A stretch of DNA of 64,000 nucleotides from Apostichopus japonicus (taxonomy: Eukaryota > Echinodermata > Holothuroidea > Aspidochirotida > Stichopodidae), in NCBI RefSeq assembly GCF_037975245.1, contig NC_092563.1, forward strand, positions 24,768,960 through 24,832,959, in the 5' to 3' direction. The first letter of the stretch is position 1. Each line of letters begins with the position of its first letter. This document shows positions 35,033 to 57,322 of this stretch, in pieces. The translations under genes were made by a program, and so were the position numbers. The notes under the pieces were generated by a model. That model did no database searches. It saw only the letters and a list, made by a program, of their open reading frames with translations, and had not been told where the DNA came from.

Positions 35033-37440
35033 CTTTCTCAAACTCGAAAAAGTAACTGGCAGAGCAAAATTCGGCGTCAACGGATTACAAACTGAGATAA
35101 CAACTTCAGAATCGAACGCATTTATCAGTTATTTATCAATGACGCTGATTTTTCCGGGAGCTGAAAAGTTGTATGCACTTGATTTAGCTGAACTTCTTAC
35201 CAACTTCAGGTTGAAGCTGGATTAGTTTCTATCTCTTGCAAATAGACATTTTTGTTAAAAGGAGTATGAATAAAACTCTTCCAAAGATATAAAGCTTTTA
35301 TTATCTTTGGGCAAGGTACTGTCACCATGCTTTGAATTTGAACGACAAAGAAGAGATGCTTCAAGTAGTCCAACTAGCCATAGTAAAATTTTTTTTTTTT
35401 AAAAACCGTTCAGCATGTTACGTACACAGGATCTTTCGAGTAAAGACAGCCAATTCGTGAACTGAATTCTGAAACAGAAAAGAGAGATTTGTAACAGTAA
35501 AGAACTTCTTGTGCACAATGCAGTGGAATTCGAGCGTCTATGCCTATACAGAGGACCCAGCACTAAGTTTATATACTTTATATTTTGACAATGGTACAAT
35601 ACATGCCCAAGTTGAACCAACAAATCCAAGTTCCATTTATAATCTTTTGTTTTATCATTCTTTTGCTTTGTTTTATCTTTGCTCAAAAGATAATGGAACT
35701 GTAACCTTTTTATTTGAGTTTAATTTTCATAGTCACTTGATCATGCCTGACAAGATTTAAAGTCATAAGCATTACTGCTTTACATATGAGAAATTATCAT
35801 GGTTTGCATTATTGTACTGTATGCACTTTTTTATATGAATTTTTAGGGATTGGACAGGTGTTAAATCAACCAAATTTTAAAGGCCAAACATTCACTTGTT
35901 ATTTCAACCATAATGCAAGGCACTCATACTCCTAAATGGGAAATGTCATTAAAAAAATACCTGTTGAAGGCTTGAACTCTTTACCCAATACAGTACGAGC
36001 TCCCTGTACCAAACTTGGAACTAGTATTAGTATTTAAAAAAGCCAAGGAAGACATTAAAAGGTCAAATAAAGCAGAAAACAACTACTGTTTTCCCTGAAT
36101 TGATAAATATGGCCAGTTTCAATGCTCAATTCTCAAACACATGCTCTCATGAAGGCGGTAGTATACATAGTGCATACATGGTATTATTGCTCCAAGCCTA
36201 GGCTTATTAATGTTAGCAAATACTATTGTGCATAGACCTCTAAGTACTATATATGACAAATGGCTTCCATACCTCTCACACATAATTTAGTGGTTAACAT
36301 TGCAGACAATTTTGTAGCTAAGAGATGTCAACAAAAAAGATGATTTCTTACAAAGTTGGCTGTCAAACTATACTGAAACCACACATGACCAAAATATACT
36401 GTTTCATTTTCTAACGCTAATTTGGAATGGAAACTACATTGCCAGTGTAACGTACATACCTGATGTATTTTAGGTAAACCATTTTACTAAAATTAACAGG
36501 TCTACCTTGAGTGACCCTCACCACTTGAAATCCTATTATTGTAATAAAGTTAAAACATACTGGGTGTAACCATTCCTAATTGCCCCTTGCCTAGCCAATC
36601 GTCTCAGGACATCTCTCCCCACCTCTCTTTGTCTCTGTTGATATGCTTATATTTAGCCACCTAATAATAATGTATTTGTTATATGAACACTATTTTGATC
36701 ACTCTGGATACAGAAGTCAAAGCGATACCTCTGGTCATCGTCTAATGTGCTGAGATTATTCGGCTAACTACGTGAAGTTAAAATATGATTTGGCTGAGTA
36801 CTAGGAACTTACATTTCAGCCTATTCCTACCGTAACTAAGACTAAGTTGGTAAAACTAACAAGCTAGGCCAAGGCCCTAACTGTAGTGTAGTGTTATGCT
36901 GATCAAGGGTCACGGATTCCATGCAATGGTCAGATCAACGGAAAAAACTGCAGTGTAACCTGGTCCTTGAAGTTAAATTACATGATAATTCCTATCACAT
37001 GAACTCCGACTTGTTACAAAACTTCGTGTAAGTGTTACCTGTGTTAGCCAAATGGCTTATTGTTGAATTCGACGTTACATTTACACTGTAGGCTAATCCT
37101 ACAGGCAGGCTGAAGCTGGCCGACAGACCGCTGATGAACCGCTGAAAAATTAACACAGTCTACCTTGATTAGGGTATTGAAGGTCATGCAGTTGCACACC
37201 CAATCGAGCTTTCCAAGGAAGCAAAATAAGGTATCTCGAAAAACCTGAAAAAAGGCTGACCGCAAACTATGTGGAATATGCGGAAAATGTTGTTAGCAGA
37301 ACAAACTCGATGTATCTGAGACCGTGGGGAGAGGAGGAAGTAAACAGAAATGGCGAAGTTTTTCAGTCTGTTAATATTAAAGGAATTGTCTGGTGGAAGA
37401 TTTTGATACATTAATCGTCCTTGTTTTTTATTTTATTATT
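35033..37440. other. Upstream region of the SLC38A7-like gene
   Basis: It should hold the 5' UTR and promoter of the minus-strand transporter gene and possibly non-coding first exons, none of which could be fixed. No domain is recognisable in its short open frames (35399-35686 minus, 35509-35760 plus). Confidence 0.4.
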
Positions 37441-37445
37441 TTTCT

Positions 37446-37765
37446 CGCCCCTCGCACTCCCGCCCCTCGCACTCCACCCCCTCGCACGCTCGCCCCTCCG
37501 CACTCTCACCACCTTGCACTCCCCCGCACTCCAACCCCCTCGCACTCTCGCTCCTCGCACTCTCGCGCTCCGTCGCACTCTCGCACTCTCGCACTTTCGC
37601 CCCTCGCACTCTCGCACTCCCGCCCCGCACTCCACCCCCTCGCACTTTCGCCCCTCGTACTCTCGCCCCTCGCACTCCACCCCTCGCACGCTCGCCCCTC
37701 GCACGTCGCTCGCGCCCCTCGCCTCCTTGCACACTCGCCCCTCGCACTCTCGCCTATAAGCACTC
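37446..37765. repeat. GC-rich minisatellite, CGCACTCTCGCCCCT-type unit
   Basis: About 320 bp of imperfect tandem units of ~14-15 bp built from CTCGCACTC and CGCCCCT. Overlapping open frames on both strands (Ser/Pro/Leu-rich or Arg/Gly/Glu-rich) come from the repeat and are not genes. Confidence 0.9.
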
Positions 37766-38101
37766 TCTCCTATTCAAAATTACCTATATTTTAGAGGGGG
37801 CGGGGGGTGATATTGATGTACCTTGAAAAAGACCCTCGGATCACGTCCTATAATGGGCGTTATGCACGGATGAAATTTCAATGTTGGCCAGGCAAATCTC
37901 GTAGACCTGTAAAGTACACTAACCCTAATTTGCTAAATCTTACCCACTGTGTGTTGGGGAATTACGGCCACGATGAAGTTTAAACTCCTTTAAGTTCGTT
38001 ATCTATTTCTCTGCAATTATTGTTATTACTATTTTGGATGTAGCTATTACCCTCCCTATCCCACCATTGTCCATCCTAATTTGATGGCACAAACACAAAT
38101 T

Positions 38102-38610
38102 AGGGGGTTAAATTAACTTATAAATTAATGTTTCCTTCTGTTTCCTTCTTTAGTGTAGTACTTTTGCATTGAATCTGTGAGGGCGCTGCCGTAATACGCC
38201 CGCTGCTGGTATTATAAATACTTCGATTGTCATGAAATGTCTTGAGAACGAAAGAATAAAGTCTCTTATATTCGTCCACGATGGTCATTTTATGGTACTA
38301 TTTTTTACCGGGTTAAATTACTTAATTAATTAATGAATATTGTTATTTTCTCTGTTTTCCTGCAGTATTTTTGCATTGACTCTCAATGAGGCCCCTGTGT
38401 GAAAACGCCTGTCTGCTGTCATCTAGAACCAGAAAACCACGAAACGAAGGAATAATGTCTCATACATTTGTTTTAATGGTCATTTAAATGGCACACAATT
38501 TTTCAGGGGGTTAAATCAAGCAATAAATGGAAGTTGCCATTTTCTAATTTTATTGGGCTGTTCTGATTGTTTCGTGTGATACTTTTGGTTTTGAGTGAGT
38601 CAAGGGAATT
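38102..38610. repeat. Diverged tandem repeat, ~200-bp unit, ~2.5 copies
   Basis: GGGTTAAAT blocks at 38105, 38309 and 38506 are each followed by AATTAATG-like sequence. The first two are followed by TTTTGCATTGA and a GAGGGCGCTG/GAGGCCCCTG block. Divergence is high. Confidence 0.7.
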
Positions 38611-40257
38611 CCCTTCCTCACGATTGCAATCATGTGTTCGCCACTTTTGAGGATGACAATTTCAATTGTTTGCACAAATCAAGGCATATGTTAAAACAGC
38701 AGACACGTTTTAACGCGGACTCTTTTAAGTATCATTGCAATACTATCTTATATTACCCACTTTGCTCATTCACATATTCACGCATATTGTCACGTTACTG
38801 CAAGGTGACCGCATTATACATACTTTTGAGTATAACTGTTTGCTAGCTCTGCCTGCCAGGTTCAGTCCTGTAAACCTACAGAATACGTTGCGTGTTGTTT
38901 GTAAAAATCATGTGACGGTATTCGTATCAAAAGACAATACACTCATTTATATCTACGTCAAGTCATTTTGTCTACTAGGTACCGTCAGAGCCTATATATC
39001 TCTATATACGGCTCTGGGTACCGTTAATTATAGCATAGATTATTACAGAGAAGAAGTACCATTTGTCGAAAAGGGTTCAAGAAGTAGATGATTGTAGGTA
39101 GGACGCCATTATTACTCGGGATCTCTGTTTACAATAGAGAGAATAGCGAAGATTGTAATGTTTTTCAATACATTGCAACGGCAATCTAACAAAAACACTG
39201 CATACTTCTTTTTATACCGGTTAAGATAGCGAGGATAACTTCTGCAATAGAGACAGACACCCGTCTGTCACATAATTTCTAAATTGCCCTTGAACAGAAG
39301 TGTTACTAATATGTTCGTAGTAATCAAAGGGTGAGTTCGGTTGTACGGGGCTCGGGACGGAATCTGAACCTTCAATGTTCACAATTCAATTTAATCGGGG
39401 CACTTTTAGGGAAACTTTTCACCGCTCAGATTCATTTACTCGCCACCTCCCCAACTTTTCTCTGGTTCATAATGTCATTGCCTTTGTAATATGAGAAGCG
39501 CCCAATGTAAAATGGTGTTTATGTTTTTTTTTCTCAGAAACTAAAGCTTTCAACGCTAGTTTTGAATACGACTCTATAAATTTGTTGACTGGCACAGTTT
39601 ATTAATTGATTAAAACGTAAAGAGCAAAGTTATAGCTGCCAATTATATTGCACTTAGTTGTTCTATGATGAAGAGTGCTGTCCATGAATATTTCTTTGTT
39701 ACAATATTATTTTCACTGGCTTTCAATGTAAACGGATTATTTTCAAACCACGTTCACATACGAAAAAATAATGAACGATTTACTTATAATAAAACTTAAA
39801 ATTTCAACTTGGTTGCCATTACAACTAGCTAGACTATATACGTAATTAATCAAATGAAATTGGTAACTGCTATTCAATGCCGGAATGACACACCCCTGTT
39901 AGGTTTATATCATATTTGCTCCCTTTGTTGAATTTGTAAAATAAGGCTTTCCGGATACGAATATACATTGTTGAAGTTGAATATGGGGAAAGCTGTCATC
40001 AGATAACATCAGGATAGAAATGGATAATTCGTACGAGCATTTCAAGAAATGCAGTTCGATGTTTCCTAGTAGTAGTAATCTATGTAAAAGTTATGCTATG
40101 ATATTATACAATCATTTCACCCTCTGTATTTAGACGATTTTTGTTGGGTGGTAACGTTGTCTAGTTGCCTCCGTGATGAGCCTTACCGATCGGCGATCGC
40201 ACTGTTGCAGAACCTGTGCGAACAGGAGTTGACTTTGCTGACTGATTAGGCACCATA
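38611..40257. other. Intergenic stretch
   Basis: No supported gene or recognisable mobile element ends. The open frame 38735-39091 shows no domain. Confidence 0.4.
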
Positions 40258-40570
40258 TACACCCAAGTTAAAAGCCCCATAGACTAACACACTGAATCTC
40301 AAAAGTAATGTGGTCTCTGAATCTAGATAGAAGTTCTCACTAGCCTAAACGCTACCCATCACTGGATAGCTGTCAAGTTCGCTATTCATGGCACCATCAA
40401 TTACTTTCTGTATCATATTTGCTAGCAGAGCCTGAAGTTTTCGTCAGTTGTAAACAAACCAATCTTCACTCAGTAGTAAACAATTTTCGTACGCTGCTCC
40501 TGGGAGGCCTAAATGGGTGTACAATTTTGCACCACTTGTTCTTCCATTCATGCTCTTCAACATGCAAGAC
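40258..40570 (-). repeat. Dispersed repeat, copy 2
   Basis: Reverse-complement match to 5565-5850, with the landmarks given there. The two copies are 34 kb apart in opposite orientation. Confidence 0.75.
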
Positions 40571-41818
40571 AAAAAGAAAAAAAAACAGATCCTGATTGAT
40601 AACATATCAACAACAAAAAAGGTGTTATCCTATACTGCTTTTTGGCACTTTTCTTATGCTAGGAAAACATTCGGTCGGACTGATGTAGATTCTAATATGA
40701 GTATGCCACCTTGAAACTAACCCCAACATGCATTGTTTGTACGCCCCATGCACACGGCTCCATACAGTGCACAACTTACATTGATAAAATGCCGACGGTT
40801 CAAATCTCCTCCAGATAATCTCCATATTGAAACGTTAAAAACCCTTGGGAAGTTAAAATTGTGAAAATTACCCGAACATCGGTCAGTAAATGGTAGTGGC
40901 TTCATACGGTTGCATCTTATAATAAGTTAAATACAAGCTAATGAATAATGCAGCTTCTGAAGCCTCATACAAACGCATGCTTAGCCCTAGGCCTAGTTCT
41001 GCGAAACTTGCTGGAACTTGAGGAAGTGTGTTGCATGTTTATTGGAAATTTGCAAATCATAGGTTTGGCCTAGGCTGCTGGCACATATGAATTTATTTCT
41101 CAATAGGTCACCATTGATTGTCTCAAAAGTTTACTATCCTATTTCTGTGCATCCTTCTCAAATGTATAATTTCAGCAATAAATATGATACATTTGTATTT
41201 TATGTGTTGGTAATGTCTGTTTCCTTCAGTGTATTGATACATTCCCTTGGAGATAATGATAATGAACAATGCTATGGTACATTAACACAATTTTGTACCT
41301 CTAGAGACAACAGGGAAGTCCGCATCCTCATAGTCAAGCTTATGAAGTTGAACAGATTTCAGCTACAATCACGATTTTTGGACAAAACAAAATCCACAAA
41401 ATCAAGTCCGACGAAAAGGTGACAGCTCTGTCCACTTTATGAAAAGAGCCTGGTACTTAATTTGAAAGCTCAGTGAGAAGTGTTTTATGGTTTACTGTAA
41501 CTATCGAGTAAAAGCTATGATGAAATTTAGCCTAAGTTGTGACATTCTCTAAACGAAATCTTGGAAAACGTCTATTGTTTGATACCTGAAGATCATCAGA
41601 CCTAGACAGTGAAGAATTAAATTAGTTGATTGGATGTTGTACTGTACATACCTGTAGATCATGTACCTTCCTGTGGAAACAATGCCACCCGTTACATTTG
41701 CTGTAAGGGCCGGAGAGAAGCAATACAGACATGTCTGAAGGCAATCAACTTTCTATTCTTTCCTGTGCACCCATTTTATAAGAATTTTTTTTTTTAATGC
41801 CCCTTGTTTTCCTTTTAG

Positions 41819-41849
41819 TGGCGGCAATTCTTGGTAAGTTTCTACAAGT
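41819..41849 (+). other. RNMT: RNMT 5' UTR portion with likely splice acceptor
   Basis: The pyrimidine-rich tract TTGTTTTCCTTTTAG ends at 41818, directly upstream of TGGCGGCAATTC and the RNMT start codon. This suggests that a non-coding first exon lies further upstream; it was not located. Confidence 0.5.
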
Positions 41850-51401
<9,552 letters not shown>

Positions 51402-51689
51402 AAGAAGTATCTTTGTACTAAGGTGACAAGAAATGACTTGCTCATGTGCTAAAGTCATCACAATCTTCTCACCAGTGGCCTCACATCGCCCTTTCTTGGA
51501 TCGAGGGATGAGTTGCGTTTGCTTCAGAACACTCCTTGAGAAGCCAAAAGTAAGAGGTTTAGCAAAATGGTAGCCACCTGTAAGTTTAGTTTCAGGATTT
51601 GTTTTGTCCTCCTAAGATTCCCCGAGTAGCATATATAGACCTCATGGTGCTGCCGACCTTCATAACATGTGTAGAAGCAGGACGGAAGA

Positions 51690-52660
51690 GGTATCGGTAG
51701 TCGGATCCAACTTGTTAACATAAGAAATCATTGTGAACAAGTTTGTAAATTGAATGGTCTTGTAGATACTGTAAAAACCTGGCATGAAACCACAAAGCCT
51801 GTGGGATATCTGGTCATTTTTCGTTACTGATGATGAAGTGAGGGGCAGATTGATAATACTTTTTATTTTTGCGAGATATCTTGCGATGGTTGACATGGTT
51901 TGGGAACTGTCGGTCTCTGGTTCAGCCTAACTACGAAAAAGTGCTAGAACCGTGATCAGGATAAGAGGATCATAGGGATCAGGTGAACAAATACATACTC
52001 AGGACTGGATCCAACATTTCTGATATTTCTATGAAGTAAAAACTGACTGGTCTCATATATACTGTAAAAAGTTGCAAGAAATCACTATGCCCGTTGGATG
52101 TCTGGTCATTTCGTTTACAGATAACAATGTGAAGGGCAGATTGATGTATTTTATATTTTATTTTTATGACATTATTTATGACATATATTGTGATGGTTGA
52201 TAATGGTTTGGGTACTTAAGGTCTCTGGTTCAACCTCACTACGAAAAAGTGCTAGAACTATGATCAGGGTTAAGCAATCATAGGGATCAAGTGAACAAAT
52301 ACAGACTCAGGACTGGATCCAACATTTCTGATATTTCTATGAAGTAAAAACTGACTGGTCTCATATATACTGTAAAAAGTTGCAAGAAATCACTATGCCC
52401 GTTGGATGTCTGGTCATTTCGTTTACAGATAACAATGTGAAGGGCAGATTGATGTATTTTGTATTTTATTTTTGTGACATTATTTATGACATATATTGTG
52501 ATGGTTGATAATGGTTTGGGTACTTAAGGTCTCTGGTTCAACCTCACTACGAAAAAGTGCTAGAACTATAATCAGGGTTAAGCAATCATAGGGATCAAGT
52601 GAACAAATACAGACTCAGGACTGGATCCAACATTTCTGATCTTTCTATGAAGTAACAACT
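51690..52660 (+). repeat. Tandem repeat, ~308-bp unit, ~3 copies, downstream of RNMT
   Basis: CAACATTTCTGATATTTCTA occurs at ~52010 and ~52318, 308 bp apart and nearly identical between; a third partial copy begins near 52625 and a diverged first unit starts near 51690. It begins within 300 bp of the RNMT stop and may lie in its 3' UTR. No clear AATAAA was found just after the stop. Confidence 0.88.
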
Positions 52661-52944
52661 AATCCCTTCAAAGAGATCAGAAGTTGTAGGTTGGATTTTT
52701 GATAGAAAAGATTGAACAGGAATGTTTTTTTATTTACTCAGAGATAAAACATTAGATTTGTCAGGATTTGTTCTGCATGGTAGGGTCACCCAGTTTTTAT
52801 CTAGGAACAGATAGAAGGCACCAACATTTTCACCAAGTCAACATTTTTAACCCTTAAATTTTGTCGGCAACTATGCTGCTTCCAATAGTGAGTTCACCCA
52901 GATTCTAGTGGAAAGAGTCTGGTCTGCTGTATTGTTTAGTCAAC

Positions 52945-53192
52945 TAGGAGTGTTTTCTCAGTGGTTAATGCCAATGCCTATCAATCATAAGGTCCCCGGT
53001 TCAAGTCACTCCAAGATTACTGTATGTCGTCCAGTTACAGAGTTGTTGACAATTGACAATTCATAACCATGGACGTTAAATATGAATCTAAGAGACTGAC
53101 TTCGGTCAGCTTGCGGCTTTGATAAGCCAATGATGGTTTCTTCGCGAGTTCCTGCTTGCAGGAGGATCTAAAATACATACATACATACAACT
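52945..53192 (+). mobile_element. tRNA-derived SINE with CATA tail
   Basis: A-box-like CTCAGTGGTTAA, tRNA-like arm CCTATCAATCATAAGG, B box GGTTCAAGTCAC, a ~150-bp body and a (CATA)n tail at 53170-53190. It belongs to a different family from the SINE at 45282. Confidence 0.7.
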
Positions 53193-53867
53193 CTCAATAG
53201 TGATCTGCTCGATCTTCTACCTCTCTAATCCCCAACTGTAAATGTCGGACTCACTCTAGATCTGATCCTTTGATCCTCGCCAAGTCATCTGATCCTGTAC
53301 TTCAAGACTTGATCCTCTACAGATCTGATCCTCCTTGCCATATTGTTAATGATATCTCTGTTGTTTTATATGTCTATTTATCGTAGGAATTTTCTTGTAG
53401 ATGTTATCATGAAATTTGAAAATCTAACTCTAAGGCTGCTTTTCAGACTAAAATGATATTTAGGGTGATTTTTTGTTGTGGATGCTTACAGAATGCACAT
53501 TTCTTTATAACTTCTTTGCATTTTCATTTTTCAACAAATATAACAAATATTGTGTGTATGTTTTGTGCTTTCTTCTTTCTCGTTTTTTTATGAGACAGAT
53601 TTGAAACTTGATTGATTAGTAGATTAGGTAAATCCGGATGCTTTGCCTTGGCAACAGAATTTCCAGCAATCCATAAATAGTTATAACAAACTGAATATGC
53701 TCACTTGAATGCTTCTTAGTACCGCTATATGTGATTTAATACAGTCCTACAATTTTGTAATTCTCAAGTTTACGAAATATGTCTTATTTTTTTAAGATTT
53801 GATTCACTGCTTGATACCTGGTCAAGTGATAAGATAAGAGTTAGTCATATTACATTTATATTTTAAT
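53193..53867. other. Intergenic stretch
   Basis: Repeated TCTGATCC-type short phrases occur at 53200-53335. No gene is supported. Confidence 0.4.
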
Positions 53868-54112
53868 AGATGTATAAAAATATAAATTCGATATGACTTT
53901 CTTCTTTATAACTTCCTTGAACTGATTTAACAGGTGTGTGTTTACCAGCTGCCAGAATCAGATCATCAACCCAAATAATGACTATAATCATGTCATTTTT
54001 AATCTGCTTCTTGTAAAACACAATGATCTGATGAATTTTGAACAAAATCATTTTCAACAGGTTCTCATGTAATACTTTATTCCAATTTCTACCCGACTGT
54101 TTTAACCCATAC

Positions 54113-55354
54113 CAGGGGCGTATCCAGGATTTTCCAATAGGGGGGGGGCGCCAGGCATGAATGATCGCCGTCCTGGGGGATGGGTCTAAGGGGAGGGGTG
54201 TACAATTTTTGCTTTCAAAGAAGGGCTGAAATGCAAAATGGTGTCATATGCATGGGCGGCGATCCGTACTTCCGAGTGGGGGGGGGGATATGACCTTGTT
54301 GACTATCTAAGCGTAGCGCCACCATGAGTTGGCGCGAAGCGTACAAGAAAATTTTGGGATTAACAAACCCTCTGGATGGCCGGAAACGGCACTTCCCGAG
54401 GTTTCCAAGCGGCATATACCCAACTTTAAAATAGGGATGTCATGTCCGAAATATCTCATAATCAGGATCCAAAATACTTTTTTTTTTTAATTTCGGGTGT
54501 TATTTTGGGAAAATTGCCCCTGTCAATCTTGTTTCAGGCGCAACGTTAGAATGTTCGAGAGCTCTGTTATATTATTCGATGAAGAAAATGGCCTCATGCA
54601 GGCTATTATAGGCCTATACACATGCAATACACAATTACACATAGTTACATTCCTAGGTACCGATTGCTAGGGCATCCAGGTGAAACGTGTAATAAGCATT
54701 ACCCTGGTTACATGAGATTCTCAGCTGTTCGAGGGAACATGTACGTGTGTAGGCCTACTATAGGGCCTATATGAATACTATGAGGGTGCATATATGTACT
54801 ATATCAATACCGTGGGCGCAATAATACATTTTGTTGTTATAGGGCCAATGAAGCCTACAGTCAACTATTTTTGCTTTATAAAGACGCTCTATTTGAAAAG
54901 ATCGCACTGCGTTTATGGTAGGCGAGAAATGAAGCTAAAAAAGAGCCGTACATTAACGAAGATGCATAAATGTAGGCATGAAAATATTCTTATCCCTGGC
55001 ATTTGGTGGGGGGGGGGGGATATGGTGCATTACATCCCCTCCACCCATTTTCATGGGGGGATATATCCCCCCTCCACCCAGGATCGCCGCCCATGGCCAT
55101 ATGTGATCCATTTTTCGACCTTAATAATAAGCAACATTTCCAGTAAATATGGACACAAAATGCACAATTTAGTATGGCTGGCATGTCATTTAGTGTTTAT
55201 AGTGATAATACAAACACAATTACCATCTATGTTTCTAAAACTATTATGCCGCCGAACTTCGCCAGAACCTTTTTTTGGCAAACAAAAAATAAAGCATACG
55301 GGAGCGGAGGGGGGGGGGGTTGAGCGATCACCGACATCTCACATAAAGGTCGTC

Positions 55355-55385
<31 letters not shown>

Positions 55386-55460
55386 GCTAAACTTTTTTTT
55401 TTTTTGGTGACGGCCAATAGGGGGGCGCGCGCCTGTTGCGCCCCCCTGGATACGCCCCTG
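54113..55460. mobile_element. hAT-like non-autonomous transposon A inserted in the Copia RT
   Basis: Inverted 16-bp ends CAGGGGCGTATCCAGG at both sides. The 5-bp sequence CATAC flanks it (54108-54112, 55461-55465). Copia RT homology continues across the site with a single copy of that 5-mer, which supports a true insertion with a 5-bp duplication. No transposase. Element B is nested within it. Confidence 0.9.
54251..55095. mobile_element. hAT-like transposon B nested inside element A
   Basis: Perfect 15-bp inverted ends CATGGGCGGCGATCC. Flanking 8-mers GTCATATG (54243-54250) and GCCATATG (55096-55103) differ by one base. On the minus strand (54402-54309) it contains the shared GGAAGTGCCGTTTCC ... 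GCTTAGATAGT module. Confidence 0.9.
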
Positions 55461-56545
55461 CATACAGTGATTTCTTTAAACTTATATACCAACTGTTCTC
55501 CTGTGTCTGATAAAACTTCAATGCAATCTGGTTGCTCTAAATCGATTTCTTCATCGACAGGAGCATGAAGGTAGGCAGTTTTGACATCCATCTGCTGAAC
55601 GATCAGGTCATTTGGCACTGCCAGTTGCTTTTAAGTCCTAACTGAAGTGATATTGGCTGTCGGGGCAAATGTTTCTTTGTAATCTATTACCTTTACTTGG
55701 TTGTAACCCTTGGCGACATATCTTCCGTTGAATCCCCTTGTACCTTCTGAATCCTCATGATTGCATACACCCACATTTTCCCCCTCCCCCACACCACCCC
55801 ACACCACCCCTCCCCTTCCCCACTGGATATGTACCTTCAGGTAAAGCTGTTATCTCAAATATATCATTCTCCCTCAATGAATTGATCTCTTTTTCATTCA
55901 TACTTAGCAAAGATTCCTAAATCCTATTGGTCCATTCAGGTCAGCTGACCGTGGTTAATCCTGTGAGTAACGCACGGTAAAATTACGGGGCATCACTTTA
56001 ATATATCTTTGGTTATATGTAACCAAAAATGTTTTGTTTTATGATTTTTCCCCCACACAAATGGTAGTGTATGAATGAACGCTAGACCTTGATTAACCCC
56101 ATATTCCATGCCTTTTTTTCCATGCTGATAGATAAGGTGAATTTACTGCATCCTTTAAGGTTCGGGGAACTCCAGATATTCAACATGTGATACATGTGAT
56201 GCCTTATGCCCATTTTCCTTAGTACTGTCTCAAAAGCATTTCCTGTTAATTCTGAAGCATTGTCAGACCTGATACACTTTACCTTGCCATAAGGTGCACA
56301 ATCTGCCAAAAACTTTTCCATATGCTAATGCAGTGTCACCTTGGTTCTAATGAAATAAACAAATATGGCTCCTGAATAATCATTATGAATGTAGCTGAAC
56401 CCATACTTAGCTAAAGGGTTAATAGGTCCTGCTAGGTCTGTGTGTACCAACTCCTGGGGTGTGGTGGCCTTAGCATCTAGTTTTGGATTCCTACTGTTTT
56501 CAAATTTTCCTTCTGTGCACCTTTCATAATCAAATATTGATAGTT

Positions 56546-56975
56546 CCTCAATCGTAGTAAAATAAAAATATAACTATTTACGGTAATCTTCTCTTTATCA
56601 TTACAGTGACCATAAAATTAGACACTTTTTGCGTCATTTTTTTAAATGATAATTTGTTTTATAATATTTTCATTAATTCTAGTCAAGTTTCATTTGGAAT
56701 AGATAATCAAGTTTCATTTGATATAGATATTCAATTTTTTTGGCCCGGGGGGGGGGGAGGGGCGGCGGAAATCACTAGTTTCTTTATGACTTGTTTTTAA
56801 TACTAATATGATTTGCTGTCTGGCCGGCGCAATATTTTGGAATCGAAAATGACAATACTTATGATTAGTTACAAATTAAGTTAGATATTATACAGTAAGA
56901 AACTTTAGTAGGCAAGCGAATCATGTACTGACATATAGTACGTTAACTTAACAATATTTGAGTTACCTGTACACA
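56546..56975. other. Short unassigned stretch
   Basis: AT-rich with a G tract at 56747-56758. No gene or clear element ends. Confidence 0.35.
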
Positions 56976-57320
56976 CATATGCGTAGGAGCCCAATTTGAT
57001 TGAAAATATAACCAACATTTTTGGCGCGCGTTCAACATGTTAATGTACATATCATATAGGCATGCATCGGTTATTACATCGTATGCTAATAACATACAAT
57101 CATTTGCCGTCTTATTACCCTTCCATATTGGTTAGAATTATTGGGGAAGTAGTTACAATAATAATGATGATAATAATATAAGTTTAACCATTGAAAAACA
57201 CATTGCAGTTTATTTTTCTTTCAGTAGGTGCCAAAAAAATTCTCAGCATATTGCCCGAATTTTCACAAAAATATTAGGTTGGGGGGCCGGGGGGATGCAG
57301 CCCCGCCACTTACGCCTATG
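56976..57320. mobile_element. hAT-like MITE F (same family as 4406-4617)
   Basis: The left end CATATGCGTAGGAG pairs with the right end CATAGGCGTAAGTG (reverse complement). The interior aligns to the reverse complement of 4406-4617 (CCAATTTGATTG, CCAACAT, TTGAAAAACACATTGCA, GCATATTGCCC). If element C is removed, the flanks are TGTACACA and TGCACACC (6 of 8), consistent with an old target duplication. Confidence 0.75.
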
Positions 57321-57322
57321 TG

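Larger units (their letters stand above)
53868..56545 (-). pseudogene. Ty1/Copia-type LTR retrotransposon pol remnant, split by a DNA transposon
   Basis: Minus strand, 5' to 3': an integrase core with HTDLAGP (~56440) and RSDNASE (~56270) catalytic surroundings, broken by a stop before the second; then RT beginning with QMDVKTAYLHAPVDEEI (~55590-55540). RT resumes beyond an insertion with YGLKQSGRNWN (~54110-54080) and WVDDLILAAG (~53965, the YVDD active-site region). Frameshifts and stops show it is dead. Gag, RNase H and LTRs were not recognised. Confidence 0.88.

Noticed and set aside
35033-35080. Extension of SLC38A7 exon 1 to a start 16 codons upstream
   Set aside because: The upstream codon is TTG, not ATG. 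The in-frame ATG at 35030-35032 gives a normal family length.
37393-37794. Overlapping Ser/Pro/Leu- and Arg/Gly/Glu-rich open frames
   Set aside because: They are products of the GC-rich minisatellite and appear on both strands at once.
41087-41422. 111-codon plus-strand frame upstream of RNMT
   Set aside because: It begins with ATG but has no recognisable domain, no donor tying it to RNMT in frame, and RNMT already has a good start after an acceptor. Kept only as a possible chance frame.
54794-55390. 198-codon plus-strand frame
   Set aside because: Lies within nested non-autonomous transposons A and B, spans both elements' ends and finishes in a poly-T tract; no transposase motifs.
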